Shown one piece after another: positions 43,301 through 57,260 of a DNA stretch of 64,000 nucleotides (position 1 is its first letter; each line of letters opens with the position of its first letter). The stretch is from Powellomyces hirtus (taxonomy: Eukaryota; Chytridiomycota; Chytridiomycetes; Spizellomycetales; Powellomycetaceae): positions 310,001 to 374,000 of the forward strand of contig JAHLKG010000015.1 of NCBI GenBank assembly GCA_025526995.1, in the 5' to 3' direction. The notes below the pieces were generated by a model. That model was not told where the DNA came from, searched no databases, and worked only from the letters and a program-made list of their open reading frames with translations. Made by a program: the position numbers and the translations under genes.

Positions 43301-46206
43301 ACTACAATGCATCCGAGGAGATTTGGAAGGCGGAGCAGCAAAGACACCTCTGGTTTCTATCGCAGCGGATCCTTGCTTTCCCAGCTGGCAGAGGCCCACT
43401 CACTCTTGGTACAGTTACGCCTACTCTCACCGAGGCGTTCAACTTCCCGGAACTTGTCGTGGCAGCTCGGTTCCCCCCGATGAATGCAACAGTCCCATTA
43501 GAAGTGATCAAAGTTCCCCACAACCCGATCGGTTGGCCTGAATTCCACAATGGAGTTGCCGCTGGTCTCAGCATTGAGGCTTCGTGCCAAGCAATTGATG
43601 GCGCGTGGATCGTGTACAACACGCCGATAGGCTTGGAGGAAGGGAAGCGATCCTTAGCCTGCAAGCACGCTGGATTCTTGTTGGGACTTGGGCTGATGGG
43701 AAACTTGAAAAAGATGAACCTGTACGATCTGATTGACTACATGAATCTGAAACAAGACGTCACGGCGATTGCGCTGCTTCTAGGATTGGGAGCTACGCAC
43801 ATTGGGACTCGAGACATGCGACATACTCGGTTGTGCTATTCACATATCGAACTGGCGGCAGATATGGCCGGACGACCAACGGGCACGGAAGTGAAGCCTG
43901 CAGCTGTGATTGCTGTTGGACTGCTTTACATGGGCTCACTAGCGCGCTTGCATAGCGAGAAGATCCTCTACCTGCTTCAGAATATCGAACAAGAGTCGCC
44001 CGAGGTCCCGGAACACCAGCGAGGAAGCTGCGCTCTGGCTTGCGGTTTTGCTTTGGTAAGTACCCCAGATACTACTTGCACGAAGTATCGCTCACTCAGC
44101 TTTGCCCGGGACAACAGGGATTCATTACATTGGGCGGCATCAACTCACCGCAAGCAGCGGGAATCGCCGACATCCATCTGGGAGATCGGCTTCTGAAGTT
44201 TGCGTTGGGCAAAAGCAGACCTTACATAGCCATCAGCGCCACGGTTGCGCTTGGCCTGACGTATTTAAAAACCGGCGATACAGCAGTTGCTAACAAGCTT
44301 TCAGTCCCAGAAACACCATACCTGCTCAATCGTGTGCGTCCAGACATTCTTCTTTTGCGGATTTTGAGCCGAAGCCTCATCATGTGGGACACAATCAACC
44401 CAACACGCGATTGGGCCAACTCGCATATACCGGAATACATTCGCAACGCGCTCAAAGACGCGACTCCTGACTCCGATGGTGAGCCTCTGGACTTGTACAG
44501 ACAGGCACGGTGGAATCTCCTGGCTGGTGCTTGTTTTGCCATCGGGTTGAAGTTCGCTGGTTCACATGATGAATTGGCTTGCGAGACCCTTATGAAAATT
44601 GTCAGGGAGTTTTCGGGAGAGTATTTCCGCCCAGGTAGGCTGAGGTTCAAAAAGCATCGGGGTGGGCTGATTTTTGTTGCTAACGGATGTTTATCGTGGT
44701 TCTTCAGCAACGACATTTTCTCGAAAATTGGATCGAACTATTGTTCGGGGATGCTTGGATGTGCTGGTAACATCTCTGTGTCTCATCATGGCAGGGTCCG
44801 GGGACGTCGAGGTTTTGAAGCTGGTACGGCATCTGCACTATCGAGCAGGACTCGACGTCACATACGGGAATCACACTGCTACAAATATGGCGCTCGGATT
44901 CCTGTTCCTGGCCGGCGGCAGCTGCACGTTCGGCACCTCCAACAGGGCAGTCGCGACCCTTGTCTGCGCTCTGTTCCCACAATATCCTGTAGCCACCGTC
45001 AACAATCGTGGCCACATACATGCAGCTCGACATCTGTGGGCTTTAGCCGTCGAGCGGAGATGTCTGGTCACGAGAGATGTGGAGACCCGGCAGATGTGTA
45101 GCGTACCCATTGTTGTCAAAGTGCTTGACAAGACGAGTGATTCGGGTGTGCGGCTACTGAACATGACCACGCCGGCCTTGCTTCCTGCGTACAAGGACAT
45201 TGTCTCGATAACCACCGACTCTCCGCGATACTGGCCCAACACTTTGGATGTTGCAGTTAATCCAAAGCATAGCGACCTGTTGATCAAATCTGCCACCCTA
45301 TACGTCAAACGGAAACTGAGGCATCTCTCATACCTCGAAGACCCTCATGGATCTCACACCTCCGCCGGCGTTTTGTCGCCAGACGAGGACATGCGCAGTA
45401 ACTCCCTTCGCGATACCTCCCCGAAAGCTCGTGCTCATTCTCTCATAAAAGCATACCCGAGAGCACCAGACATTTCAGCGTTTGCAACATACATGTGCTC
45501 TCCCCCCGGAACACCGACCGACCTTCACAAGTCGTTCCTGACTACAGTTTTGAAAGAATGCGTAAACCTCGACAGGCCGGACGTCATGCTTCCGTACCTG
45601 TGCCTCCACCAGCTCCTATCCGTTAATGCGTTTTCTCCTAGCGGCACCTGGAACGCCAAGCTCATTCTTGCGTTCTATCAAGGAGGGTACTACCGTGACA
45701 TTGACAAGGACGTCCCTCCTGAAAGCGAGCGTCCGTTTCTGTCCAAGTCTTACGTGAACCGGATGAGCTACATCATGGACGACTATTTCCGCAAATTGGA
45801 ACACCAAGTGGAAGACGGCAGCGACGACATGAACGTGCAAGAACAACACCACGACAGGGAAATAGCTGAAGAAACCGACGATGGACCACACTTCTTCACC
45901 TCTCTCCGCCGTTTCCTTGAGAAACCCATGGAAACCAATGACGATGGTCACCAGCCGCCCGACGTACTTGCCAAATGCAGAGCGTATCTGATCTACCGCG
46001 AATGGCCTCGTCTGCACGAGCTCCGGTGGATACGGAAATCATTGCATATCCTATTTGAACCACATACGGTGCTGAAATTCACGCAGCTGCGGAAATCGCT
46101 GGAAATTGCAATAGCGTTGCGCTTCCCGCGTCTGCATCGGCGTACGATTCAGTTCCTTCTTGACTATCTTACCACAGCTCCGGCAACGACACCTGAGTTG
46201 CTTTGA
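40328..46206 (+). CDS. APC1: anaphase-promoting complex subunit 1 (APC1/BimE/Cut4)
   Basis: Largest scaffold subunit of the APC/C ubiquitin ligase that drives exit from mitosis. Start MEVQIIGIHTPSALIAAQRH at 40328. Five large exons (introns near 41221-41293, 42460-42523, 44056-44119 and 44636-44708) encode about 1,860 residues. The N-terminal half forms the WD40-like and helical regions. The PC-repeat (proteasome/cyclosome) toroid is clear in the second half: ALLLGLGATHIGTRDMRHTR, AVGLLYMGSLARLHSEKILY, GSCALACGFAL joined to GFITLGG, and TNMALGFLFLAGGSCTFGTS. An acidic insert with a small internal repeat (CSSDEMLQSE / RSTDEMIQPD, at about 42715-42790) may be a phosphorylated loop. The stop TGA is at 46204-46206; a decayed copy of the 3' end follows. 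Confidence 0.93.
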
Positions 46207-46450
46207 ATGCAAATTTAGGCTTGTTGATATTGGAGACAAGCGGCGTACTACATTGTATCTACTGTATATATATGTATGGGTTTCCTACTTGAACACATGT
46301 ATCTGTCGTATGTCCTGTGCCCATATTTTAGTGCAGCAATGTCTGATTTGATTTTTCATTAAGTATCTTACTACAGCTCTACCAACATACAGCTGAATTC
46401 CTTTGTGTGTAATTTCAAACTTGTTAATCAACATACTAGAGACACGTAGC
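46165..46450 (+). repeat. decayed direct duplication of the APC1 3' end
   Basis: The last coding bases and 3' flank of APC1, from TATCTTACCACAGCTC at 46165, recur from TATCTTACTACAGCTC at 46364 with a period of 199 bp. The match continues with differences through GAGTTGCTTTGAATGCAAAT versus GAATTCCTTTGTGTGTAAT and GGCTTGTTGATATTGGAGAC versus AACTTGTTAATCAACATACT-AGAGAC. The second copy has lost the stop codon and reading frame. It is too diverged to be recent. Confidence 0.65.
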
Positions 46451-46746
46451 ACATCTATTGCTTTCACTTTTTGTGTATGTGAGAGTTCTTTTGTACCACA
46501 TGTCTTATATTGCTTTACATATCAGAGGTATACCCTATTCTTTACTTTGTTTCATTTTATATAAGAAAAATCATTGATGAAGGAGAACATTGGTTTAACA
46601 TAACTGCAATTCAACATTCCTGTGCATATGCAACAGATCATCGTTATTGAATCATGGCCATCAGTTGGTTCCTACAAACAAGACACGCATTGATTAGATG
46701 CTTTCAACGAAAGGCAGATGAAACACATTTGTGAAGGCTGTACCGA
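46207..46746. other. A/T-rich 3' intergenic region
   Basis: Convergent spacer between APC1 and the coiled-coil gene on the other strand. Apart from the decayed 199-bp duplication it holds A/T-rich sequence (TATATATATG near 46265) and no gene. Confidence 0.5.
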
Positions 46747-49633
46747 TCATTCTCCATCTGGCATATACTCCGATGTATCTGCGAACACGTATCTGCCTCT
46801 GCCAAAATCGCATTGGCTCGCGGGATGCTTTCTTTCTCGTAGTTGTCGTTCAAGTACACGATGTAATCTGAGGAGGGAATTCAATATCGGTGCGGCATTG
46901 AGTGCTGCTCATACAGCTGGGGTCGCGCACCTTGGAGTTCCGCCACAGTCTCCGCGAGAGCGCTTTCGCTGTCGTCCGCCGAAGATTCAATTTGGAGGTT
47001 CAAACGCAGGGTTCTCACTGTTAAATTCCCATGAGTGCCAAGTCCACGATATTTGAATGACGCAACATACATTGTGCCTGCACGTTCTCGGCAAGATCGT
47101 CGTTCAACTGAAGAATCACTCGGTTCCAGCTTGCTGTGACGCTCCTCAGAATACATATCATAATAAAGAAATGTGACCAAGAGACCGACCTGCATCGCGG
47201 ATTTCAATCACTTTCCTAATTACATTTTCCGGTGACTAGTAGAGCAATCAGTGTCTATGGCTCTTATTCCGAGAGTCATCAACGGGCTTACTTGATACAG
47301 CGGTGTACTCAGATCCGCCTGCAGGTCTTTGACTTTGTGATGAAACGTTGTGCCGATCGATGTTGGGACTAAAGCTTTCATGCGTGCATCCTTGAGACTG
47401 TCATCACTAGAGATAAGGGCGTCAATGACCATACAAACATATGCAACCGAAGCTGAGCAGCAGTACCTGGCATTATTTATCTGCCACAGGGACACGCCCC
47501 GAAAGGCCAAATGCTCCGCGTAGAGTGATCCTTGCAGGTTCTGCGACGCGTGCTGCAACGCTTTTGACTGATCCGCGATCCTCGTGGTGGCATACGCTTC
47601 CGCCTGCAACTCTGATTGAGACGTTGGATAATCGGGAAATCCGCGTGACATTTCGAATATACCTCTTTCAAACAGGTCCGCAAATCTTCACGAGTGCATG
47701 CCACGTCCTTTCGCATGGTATCGAAGTGCGAGTATTGTCGAATCTTTGAACGGTATCAGAACACGGGTACGCAACGATACACGTCAAATCGCTCTCACCT
47801 ACCAGCTCTTCTGATTGCCGACGCATGGCCCGGTCAATCTCCACCGTCGCCGCCCACGTTTGTTGAAGTTCTGAGAGGCGCTCTTCCACTTCTCGAACTC
47901 CCTTGCTGTTGGCCTCTGCAAGAGAACGAACGGCGAAAGCTGTGCATCTGCGTCGCAAAGCATCACTTGGAAGATGACATCTTTCTGTCAGACAGTTCCC
48001 TTCACATAAGAATTCTGACAATCGACATACCTGGCTGTCTTGCCATGGTTTGCTTCTACGTCGTTGATCAGCGAGATAAATCGTTTGTCGTTTGCTTCAG
48101 CTTCGGCGATCAACGATTGTGCCTCCTTGTAGCGGTTGACATGCGTCACCGCTGCTTCCTGATGTGGTATATAAGTTAAGGCCTTTCCATATCTCAGCAT
48201 ACATTTGCATTGACGTACTTGTAATTGCTTTTCAAGTCGCTCAACCCAAAGATCATCCCAATTCATGGGTTTCCTATGCGACCATGCGGATACCATTGAA
48301 TAAGACAGGTGGATGAAGAAGAGGAACCGCCAGGACGTACTTTGAAGCCGAAGGATCATCTTGCTGCACTTCCTGCAAAGCTGCCTCCATCTGTCCTGAA
48401 AGAGCTTTCCATAGCTGCTCAGGCTGAGCAGTCAAATTCGAATACTGGTAGCACTACGTCAGTGAACCTCGATTCGGCAATGCAGGGTAATGTGCCAGCT
48501 CGTACCTTGCTGTCCTTCCATGCGCTCTCAGAAGCTGCAGCTGACTGTCTGGATTTCGCATTTACCGAGTCAGTGATTTTTTGTTGGTCTGCCGCGTGAA
48601 GCTTTGGTCAACGAACCTTTGGCCTGCAGAAGCTCCAATTTCCTGCTCTAGTTCAACGCAGAGCTCCTTGATCTTTACGGCGTGCACCTGCAATGAGGAT
48701 TTTTGTCTAGATGGATACAGGCGTCAGATCCAAATATCATTTACGGGTAGGAGCAGCAACTGCAGGGACTCCAACCTGCTTTCGTTCTGACCCGCTTTCG
48801 GCATAAAGGCTCGCAACATCTCGCTGTACTTGCGGATGACCTGAATATTCCTTGCAACATCCCTTCGATGTGCTTGAATAATGCAGAGCTTCTGTTGTTT
48901 GTGTTCAATGTCCTTCTTTGCAATAACGTTCTGGCACGCTGGAAACAGCCCATCGCTTAGATCCGACATCTTCATACCGGCAATCCAATCGCATCGTCAC
49001 CTGTTGAAGCTGCCTGTCGCGTCAATTCCTCGCATTCGGTGATTCGGTGCTGGCGCTGCTTCTTTGCTTCTGCTAGTGCTCTTTGCAGAGCTTCTTTGCG
49101 ATTTTGTAGCTTAGCCTCCGTCGTAGTTCTCTCCGCTATCTGACTTCGGTATGCGCGGAGCTTGGGGGACGCATCGAGGGCCTGAGTGTTTTTGCACTCC
49201 CTAAGACCCATAAGCATTGATGTAAAATACTATGCGAAATTCTCAGAACTTACTTGGCTAGCGCTGCTCTTATTCTCTGCGCGCGCCTGAGTAGCGCAAC
49301 AGTCAGAACATTACAGCAGGAACTTGATATTCAACGCAATGCGGTGATCACCTTGCACTGGTCACACGCGTCGTCAGGTATTCCCATATTGGCACCAACT
49401 GATTTTTGCATAAACTGTTTCGGATAGACGATGGCAAGGTCATTGACAACGGAGGACGGTGAATTCAGAGTTGAGGCAACCTCGGCGCATATCCGGATAT
49501 CCTTAAAAACAAACCTGTCTGCAACTGACTTCGACCCTTGGTGCACCTGTGACCGCGCCAGAGCTGTCGGAGATGGGTCCAAGGACGCTACCCAGGTTTC
49601 CAAAGCATTTGGGAGGGACTGTATCGAGGTCAT
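46747..49633 (-). CDS. coiled-coil protein, unknown function (many small exons)
   Basis: Not recognised. The ATG at 49633 opens MTSIQSLPNALETWVASLDP, a small globular N-terminus that continues to DDACDQCK. Many small exons follow: LRAYRSQIAERTTTEAKLQN, EALQRALAEAKKQRQHRITE, HKQQKLCIIQAHRRDVARNI, VEERLSELQQTWAATVEIDR, all strongly helical and charged. The last exons read LRLNLQIESSADDSESALAE and, after a 47-nt intron, LHRVLERQLRERKHP to YVFADTSEYMPDGE, stop at 46747-46749. The overall plan (globular head, long coiled coil, about 750-800 residues) is like HAUS/augmin, kinetochore or spindle-pole subunits, but no motif decides it. Internal exon limits are uncertain. Confidence 0.55.
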
Positions 49634-49854
49634 TTTGTCCCACCAAGAATATCTCCTTGTCACCGCCAAAAGGTAAAAGCACTCTCTCCGGACGCTCCGA
49701 AGTTCGGACGCGTCGCGTCTAAAGCGCAGCAGCAGCCGCCCGCCTCAGATTCTTGCCACTGCGACGTTTTTGGAGAGACATGAAATAAGTTTAATTGGTG
49801 GCGCGCATCGCAGCCGGCTACTACACTAATAAAATATGTACAGAAGGACATCGT

Positions 49855-51020
<1,166 letters not shown>

Positions 51021-51829
51021 TATGTTTATCGTGGGAAGGGTGGAGGAGTGGGAGGTGGACAGGAGTGGGAGGTGCAGAGATGGGGCAAGCGCACGACTGT
51101 ATTAAATCAACGAAAAGACAAAAAGTCTTGCTTTTGCAGAAAAAGAATGTTTGCAACGAAACTTCGGACACCCTAGGATCAGGACACACTCGAACCACTC
51201 ACGGTCACGTGTCTAAGAATGTTTGTCCCACCCTGTGTCACCTATCTGCTGCGCTTCGTTCATGCTTGTAAATGTTTGACGACGCAACTATCGATACTAC
51301 ATGTGTGCTGTACATAAAAAAGATACTGCTCGTCGAGTGTAGATGCAGAGGATTTGTATCAGCCTCGAATGAATGAAAACATGGAGTTGCTAGGGACTCC
51401 AAGAGCAACAGGAACATGGCGACTGTACCTCCTTTCCAGCAAAGTCTCGAAAATGTGGTGTACTACTACGCTCCTGTGCCATTCCACTTATTAGATAACA
51501 AAATGACCTTGAAAGAAAAGATCGTGCCGCCCACTCTGCAATGGAAGCAAACCCACTTTGTTTGTTGAAAAGCCGGTGTATTGATTGCCAACTCTCGCTG
51601 TGGAAACGTGCCGCGACAGTTGGTTCTCTGCGACACGAAAGGGCAAAAGGGGCGACGCGTCCTGCCGAGTCAGAGCCTATATCCAGCATTGCCTCTAATG
51701 GCTGCTGGATGCAAATAATGCGTAAATATGATGCACCTCTCGAGTTTTCTGTGAGGAATTATCTCACACAATCAGCACAGAATCGCTGTTTGCACCCGTA
51801 TACTGAACTCTTCAAGAGATAACCAAGGA
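51021..51829. promoter_or_regulatory. divergent intergenic region, PRMT1 / endopolyphosphatase
   Basis: Spacer of about 810 bp between divergent genes. An open frame at 51541-51822 has no supportable product. No clear TATA box or terminal repeats. Confidence 0.4.
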
Positions 51830-53752
51830 ATGGTCACTCAACGCTTGCTGGCTGCTGGGCTGGTATTCCCACTGCTGGCTGTTGCCACGCCCGCTCCTCA
51901 GCTTCAGAACCAGAAACGCTACCGTATGTGTAGAAGCTCCTCGCTTCTTTGTCAAACTTGCGGACACTGACTGCTTACGTCGGACTATGGACGACTCTCT
52001 CGATTTCAGTTCATATTACGGACGTGCACTTTGATCCTTTCTACGTCCCCAACAGCGACGTGAAAACTCAATGCCACCGAAGAGGGGAAGATGGCGAGAA
52101 GGGAGAGAGAGCGCTGCACTATGGATCGAGAGGAACGGGCTGCGACAGTCCGCTGGCGCTTGTCAGCGATGCATTCGCTTCGATCCAGTCAGAGGTCATG
52201 AATCGTCAGCCAGTAGATGTGGTCTTTTGGACGGGCGATTCTAGCCGACACGACCGAGACGCCCAGGCCTCCAAAGAGGAATCAGAGGTGTATAGCCAGA
52301 ACGCCGAGGTTGTCTATTACATACAAAAGACCTTTGATTTGTATCAGACAGCGGTCATTCCCGCAATCGGCAATTGGGATGTGTCGCCACACAACACATT
52401 GGCAGACCACGCAGTCACATCTCTGGCAAAACTATACGAGACGTGGAAACCAGTTCTTGAAACTGGCCTGAGCCCAGAGGCGATTAATCGAACCAAAACC
52501 ACCTTCCTCTCTGGTGGGTGGTTCGATCGTGACCTTGGCACTGTCAACAACAAGGTCGTGTTGCGTGCCTTTAGTTTAAACACGCTGTACTGGTTTGCCG
52601 AGAATCCCGGGGTAGAAGGTGGGCATGCAGCTGATCTTGATCCGATTATTGTATTGGCAGTCATTGACTAGTTATTGTAGATTGCGCTCCATTCGTCCCT
52701 GGATCAAAGCCGGAGAGGTCCACCCATTCTGGTGATACACAGTTGGCATGGCTGTGGGGCGAACTGGAGGCAGCGCGGAACGCAGGGCAGAAAGTGATTC
52801 TTATTGGACACATTCCGCCGACCGATAGCAGCGATCAATCGCTCTACAAACCGCAATGCTTCCAATGGTATCTTCAGCTCAGTGGAGAGTTTTCGGACGT
52901 TATCCTCAGTCAGTACTATGGCCACGTCAACAAGGACGTTGTCAATCTTGTCCTTCGCCCTCGCAAGAACAAAATGGGAACTGAGATGCCGTACTTGCTG
53001 AAAGCGGTTACACCCATGTCTCTTCCATACCTCGATATGAAGACTTATACGATCGTTGGAAACATGAAGACTTCTGCATCCATTGTGCCAGTTCATAATC
53101 CCGGCCTCAAGACTGGAATTCTGAGCATCGAAAAGGATAGCCGAATCCTCAGGGAGTCGCAATGGTATGCTTTTCATGTAGTCGATCTCTGTTTTTATGC
53201 ATGTCCAAAGCTAATTGCGACATCCTAAATACAAGGTTTGCTGACATCACGCATGCCAACGAGCGATACGCGGCATCGCCAGGCACGCCTACTCTCAGAT
53301 TCAAAGAAGCATGCCGGACGGACGCCGACTACAATATGTCTGGGTTGGATGCAGCTGGATACACAGACTGGGTTATCAGAATGCAACGAGAGCTCGCTGA
53401 TGAAACTGCGCAGCTTTCTGCTTCCATGAAATCAAAGAAGCGCCCCCATCCGCTCAGAGCTTACTCTCTGTGCATCGATTCGAACGAAAAAATGCCGCAT
53501 CCTAATCCCGACGCGCAACTGAGCTTGCCTCCTGGTGTTGTGCGTGCCGTACTGATTGTTGCAGGGTTGGTGTTTGTTGGAGCGTTGGGTGGATTCTACT
53601 TCTACGTGCAACACCTGGAAACGCAGGGAAACGAGGCGGAGCGACAAAGGTTACTCTTCAGACCGGTGGAACCCCAGCGCCTTAGAAGGGCTCAAAGCGC
53701 CGCTGAACGCGTACGGAGCAACCCTCTCGACTCACAAGGAATCACAATCTGA
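51830..53752 (+). CDS. endopolyphosphatase (Ppn1-like, metallophosphatase)
   Basis: Vacuolar enzyme that cuts inorganic polyphosphate internally; relative of acid sphingomyelinase. The first exon encodes a signal peptide or anchor, MVTQRLLAAGLVFPLLAVAT followed by PAPQ. After an intron the metallophosphatase motifs appear in order: HITDVHFDPFY (DxH), VVFWTGDSSRHDRD (the GDxxRHD seen in Ppn1), PAIGNWDVSPHN (GN motif), KVILIGHIPPTD and SQYYGHVNKDVV (GH motif). The C-terminal exon contains the Ppn1-type RAYSLCIDSNEKMPHPNPDA region and then a hydrophobic run VVRAVLIVAGLVFVGALGGF that could be a membrane anchor. About 565 residues. The last 54 codons and the stop are copied downstream. Which of the two hydrophobic ends anchors it is not certain. 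Confidence 0.88.
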
Positions 53753-53975
53753 TCCTCATCTTTGAAATGTTTCGTATGTTGGATTCTACTTCTACGTGCA
53801 ACACCTGGAAATGCAAGGAAACGCGGCGGAGCGACAAATGTTACTCTTCAGACCGGTGGAACCCCAGCGCCGTAGAAGGGCTCACAGCGCCGCTGGACGC
53901 GTACGGAGCAACCCTCTCGACTCGCAAGGAATCACCATCTGATCCTCATCTTTGAAATGTTTCGTATGTTGGATT
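53591..53975 (+). repeat. 190-bp tandem duplication of the endopolyphosphatase 3' end
   Basis: GGATTCTACTTCTACGTGCA at 53591 recurs at 53781, and both copies run through the rest of the coding sequence, the stop and the first 3' bases (GATCCTCATCTTTGAAATGT at 53751 and 53941). Period is 190 bp with about ten differences, roughly 95% identity. The second copy is in a different frame from the gene (190 is not a multiple of 3) and lies behind the first stop, so it is 3' untranslated or non-coding. Confidence 0.9.
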
Positions 53976-54303
53976 AACCTAACGCCTGGATTTGCTTGCA
54001 AGTGCTTTGCATGGCTTCCGAGGGATATGCCTCTCCTGCTTCACCATATACTATATGTCAGAATAATATATCTCGTCTTTGGTACATTCATGGGGGACGT
54101 CGTGCAACAGAAGATCGAGCACAATGAAGGGACTCACCGTTATTGATGACACATCTGTGGCTTATCTCTGTGGCTGTGCAGTTGCTTTAGGCGTAACTTT
54201 GCGGAGCTCCCTACCCTCCGTCAACCCCACTCAACTCGGTTTTCAAGACTTTCCTAACTCGTGTTGCAAAACTGATCAGTAGCTCGTAGAAACGCTCTGC
54301 GCC
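53753..54303. other. spacer between endopolyphosphatase and MRE11
   Basis: Holds the second copy of the 190-bp duplication (53781-53975), then about 330 bp of ordinary sequence that must include the MRE11 promoter. No TATA box or ACGCGT element seen. Confidence 0.5.
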
Positions 54304-57260
54304 ATGAGTCGTCGGAAAGTCCGGGATGCTCGCGTTGACTCGATCGACGACGGAAATTCTGAGGAAGATGTCAGCGATACCCGCGAGCCTGTCGCCACGA
54401 CCGGCGATGCGGACACGTTCAAGATACTTATAGCGACTGACAATCATATCGGATACATGGAAAAGGATCCGATACGAGGGAATGACTCTTTCAATTCCTT
54501 TGAAGAGATTCTTCAACTCGCACAGGCACATTCCGTAAGTAATTGCTTGGCACATCTTTGGGACGTTTTGTCTGCGAAAGCCTTCACTTACCAGATATCC
54601 AAGGTCGATTTCATTTTGCTTGGTGGAGATCTGTTCCACGACAACAAGCCAAGTAGAAAATGTATGCACAGTACTTTGACTCTTTTGAGGCAGTACTGTC
54701 TGGGCGACAGACCATGTCCGGTGGAGTTTTTGAGCGATCAGAAGGAGAACTTTGCGAATAAGTACGACAGAATCGGGAAAGAAGAAAGAATGCTGAATCT
54801 AATAGTCTATTGAACTGCTGTTATCAGGTTTGGCACGGTCAATTACGAAGACCCGAACTACAATGTAGGGATGCCCGTTTTCTCGATTCACGGCAATCAT
54901 GACGATCCATCTGGGGTAACAACAGCCAACCAATCTTGCATCGAGGTTACTCGTGTGTCACAGCAATAACACAGTTTGATGATAGGATGGCAGCCTGTGT
55001 GCTTTGGACCTGCTGAGCGCAGCGGGACTGGTGAACTACTTTGGCAAGCAGGTCGAAGTCGATGACATATCTATCAAGCCGATCTTGCTCCAAAAAGGAT
55101 CTAGCAAACTGGCGCTGTATGGCCTGGGGAACGTGCGCGACGAGCGCCTCAACCGCACGTTTCAGAAGAAGAAGGTCAAGATGTTCCGTCCTAGTGAAGA
55201 TGCCGACGACTGGTTCAACATGCTGGTGATACATCAAAACAGGTAAACAGTTAATGGTTTATTGCAACAGCCATCCTCAAATGCATTGACATCATTCTTG
55301 CAGAATTGCTCACGGTCCGACAAACTATATTCCCGAGGCGTATCTGGACGACTTTCTCAATCTTATTCTGTGGGGACACGAACATGAGTGTCTTGTCGAT
55401 CCAGTGCATAACTCGGTGCAAGACTTCCATATCACTCAGCCCGGGTCGTCTGTCGCGACATCGCTCTGTGAAGGAGAGTCTGTCCCAAAGTAAGCTCGGC
55501 GTGATTTTCGCCCATCAACGCTTCTTGTTTCTGATCAAGCGAGTTGATTCATTGCTGTGTTAGGCACATCGCCATCCTGAAGATCACGGGCATGGACTTC
55601 CAAATCCAACCAATACGGCTTCGCACTGTGCGGCCTTTTGTGATGGATGAGGTGATCCTCCAAGGGATCGAAGGGTTGAGACCTGGGGATCAGAACATGG
55701 TTAATGATTTCCTGCAGGACAGGGTACGTGCAATGAATGACTTCGGAACACATATTGTCTTTTGCGCCTTAACGCGATTTGAACAGGTCACTGAAATGAT
55801 ACAATTGGCGATGGATGAATGGAAAGAACTGAATCCGGATGTGGCGGAAGCCAACTGGCCCAAACCGCTAGTCCGACTAAAGGTAACACATTACAGGGTT
55901 TTGAGGTGACCTCAAGCTAAAAGGCTTTATAGGTCGAATACAGCGGCGGATTTACAACGTTTAACCCGCAAAGATTTGGCCAAGCGTTCGTGAATCGGGT
56001 CGCCAATCCAAAGGATATCCTACAATTCTACCGCAGGAGAACGCAAACGGTGTCCAAATGTATGAGCCCCGCTTCTTTCTATTGTTTTGCATGATGATCT
56101 AAGGACAGAGCATACTTTACAGCAAAGTCGAAGCCAGAAATGGTCAACATTGACGCGTTCATTCCCGACAAACTCGAAAACTTCCGCGTCGAGGACCTTG
56201 TGACGGAATACTTGAACGCGCAAAACCTTGACATCTTGCCAGAGAATGAACTGGGCGAGGCAGTCAGGATGTTTGTTGAAAAGGACGACAAAGACGCCAT
56301 CAAAGAGTAGGTGACTTCAGAACTCCCTCGTCCGTAAGATCAGAAGCTCATCGACAACAGCTTTGTCGCAGAGTCACTTACCCGCAGTCGCGATCATGTG
56401 AATGCGCAAGCATCCGCGGGAGATGAAGACAAGATCAAAGATGAGGTTAGCATACGGCATTTTCCACAATCCCACGACAGTTATCGCGTCAGACACTCAT
56501 GTAATCCGTGGGACGTAGGTCGAGAGGGAGAAGAAGGCGAGATTTGAAGTCTTCGCGGCAGAATCAGAACAAAGGAAAAACAAGCCAGAGCTGATGTCTG
56601 CAGCCCGCAAGAAGAAGGTACTTAACATCGATATCGGAGTTGCGCCACATGTGTTGTTCTGACATGATCCCGAAAAAGTCATCCAGCAGCACCAGACTAG
56701 AGGCGGATGACTTTGAGATGGATGACATCGAAGCGGACGAAGACGTCAGTCCACCCGCATCCACAAGAGCTTCTGCGAAACTCAAAGCTGCTGCTACCAG
56801 AGGCAGAGGCGCCACCAGAGCCCGAGGCAGAGGACGTGGAGCTGCATCGACAACCACAAGAAAGAGCAGAGCCAAGGCTGTGATTTCTGATGATGACGAA
56901 GATTTGATGATGATTGACGAGAAAACGGATGAAGATCCCATTTCTGATGACGAACCTACACCGCCATCCGCCGCCAGCAGCAAATCGTCGGCGACCACTG
57001 CCGGTAAGCGAAAGCTTCCCGGCTCGATGGCCGGCGCATCCGCACCCGCGCGAGCCAGCAAACGTCCCAGCACAGCGTCCACCATCTCTGCCGCCAAACA
57101 ACCGCGCCAATCCAGACTTCCATTCACTGCTTCGCAACAAACATCCCAGCAGCCGCAAAGAGCTATTGTACTGGATGACGACGAGGACGATGTCACTTTC
57201 TCAAACTTTACAAACTCGGGGGGGAGGACCCCTGCACGGACAACAAGATCGAAACGATGA
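54304..57260 (+). CDS. MRE11: double-strand break repair nuclease MRE11
   Basis: Nuclease subunit of the MRE11-RAD50-NBS1 complex, which processes DNA double-strand breaks and activates checkpoint signalling. Start at 54304 ([20 protein letters not shown]). The phosphodiesterase motifs read [44 protein letters not shown] and [14 protein letters not shown], with the VIHQN...HGPTNYIPE segment between the last two. The capping domain follows ([35 protein letters not shown]). The C-terminus has the DNA-binding/GAR region ([17 protein letters not shown]) and a phospho-acidic tail ending [10 protein letters not shown]. About ten or eleven exons and 700 residues. All metal ligands are present. Its GAR region is a known type of PRMT1 target, and a PRMT1 gene lies 3 kb upstream. 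Confidence 0.97.

Noticed and set aside
53767..53955. 62-codon frame in the second copy of the endopolyphosphatase tail
   Set aside because: It is a frame-shifted reading of duplicated coding sequence, not a new gene.
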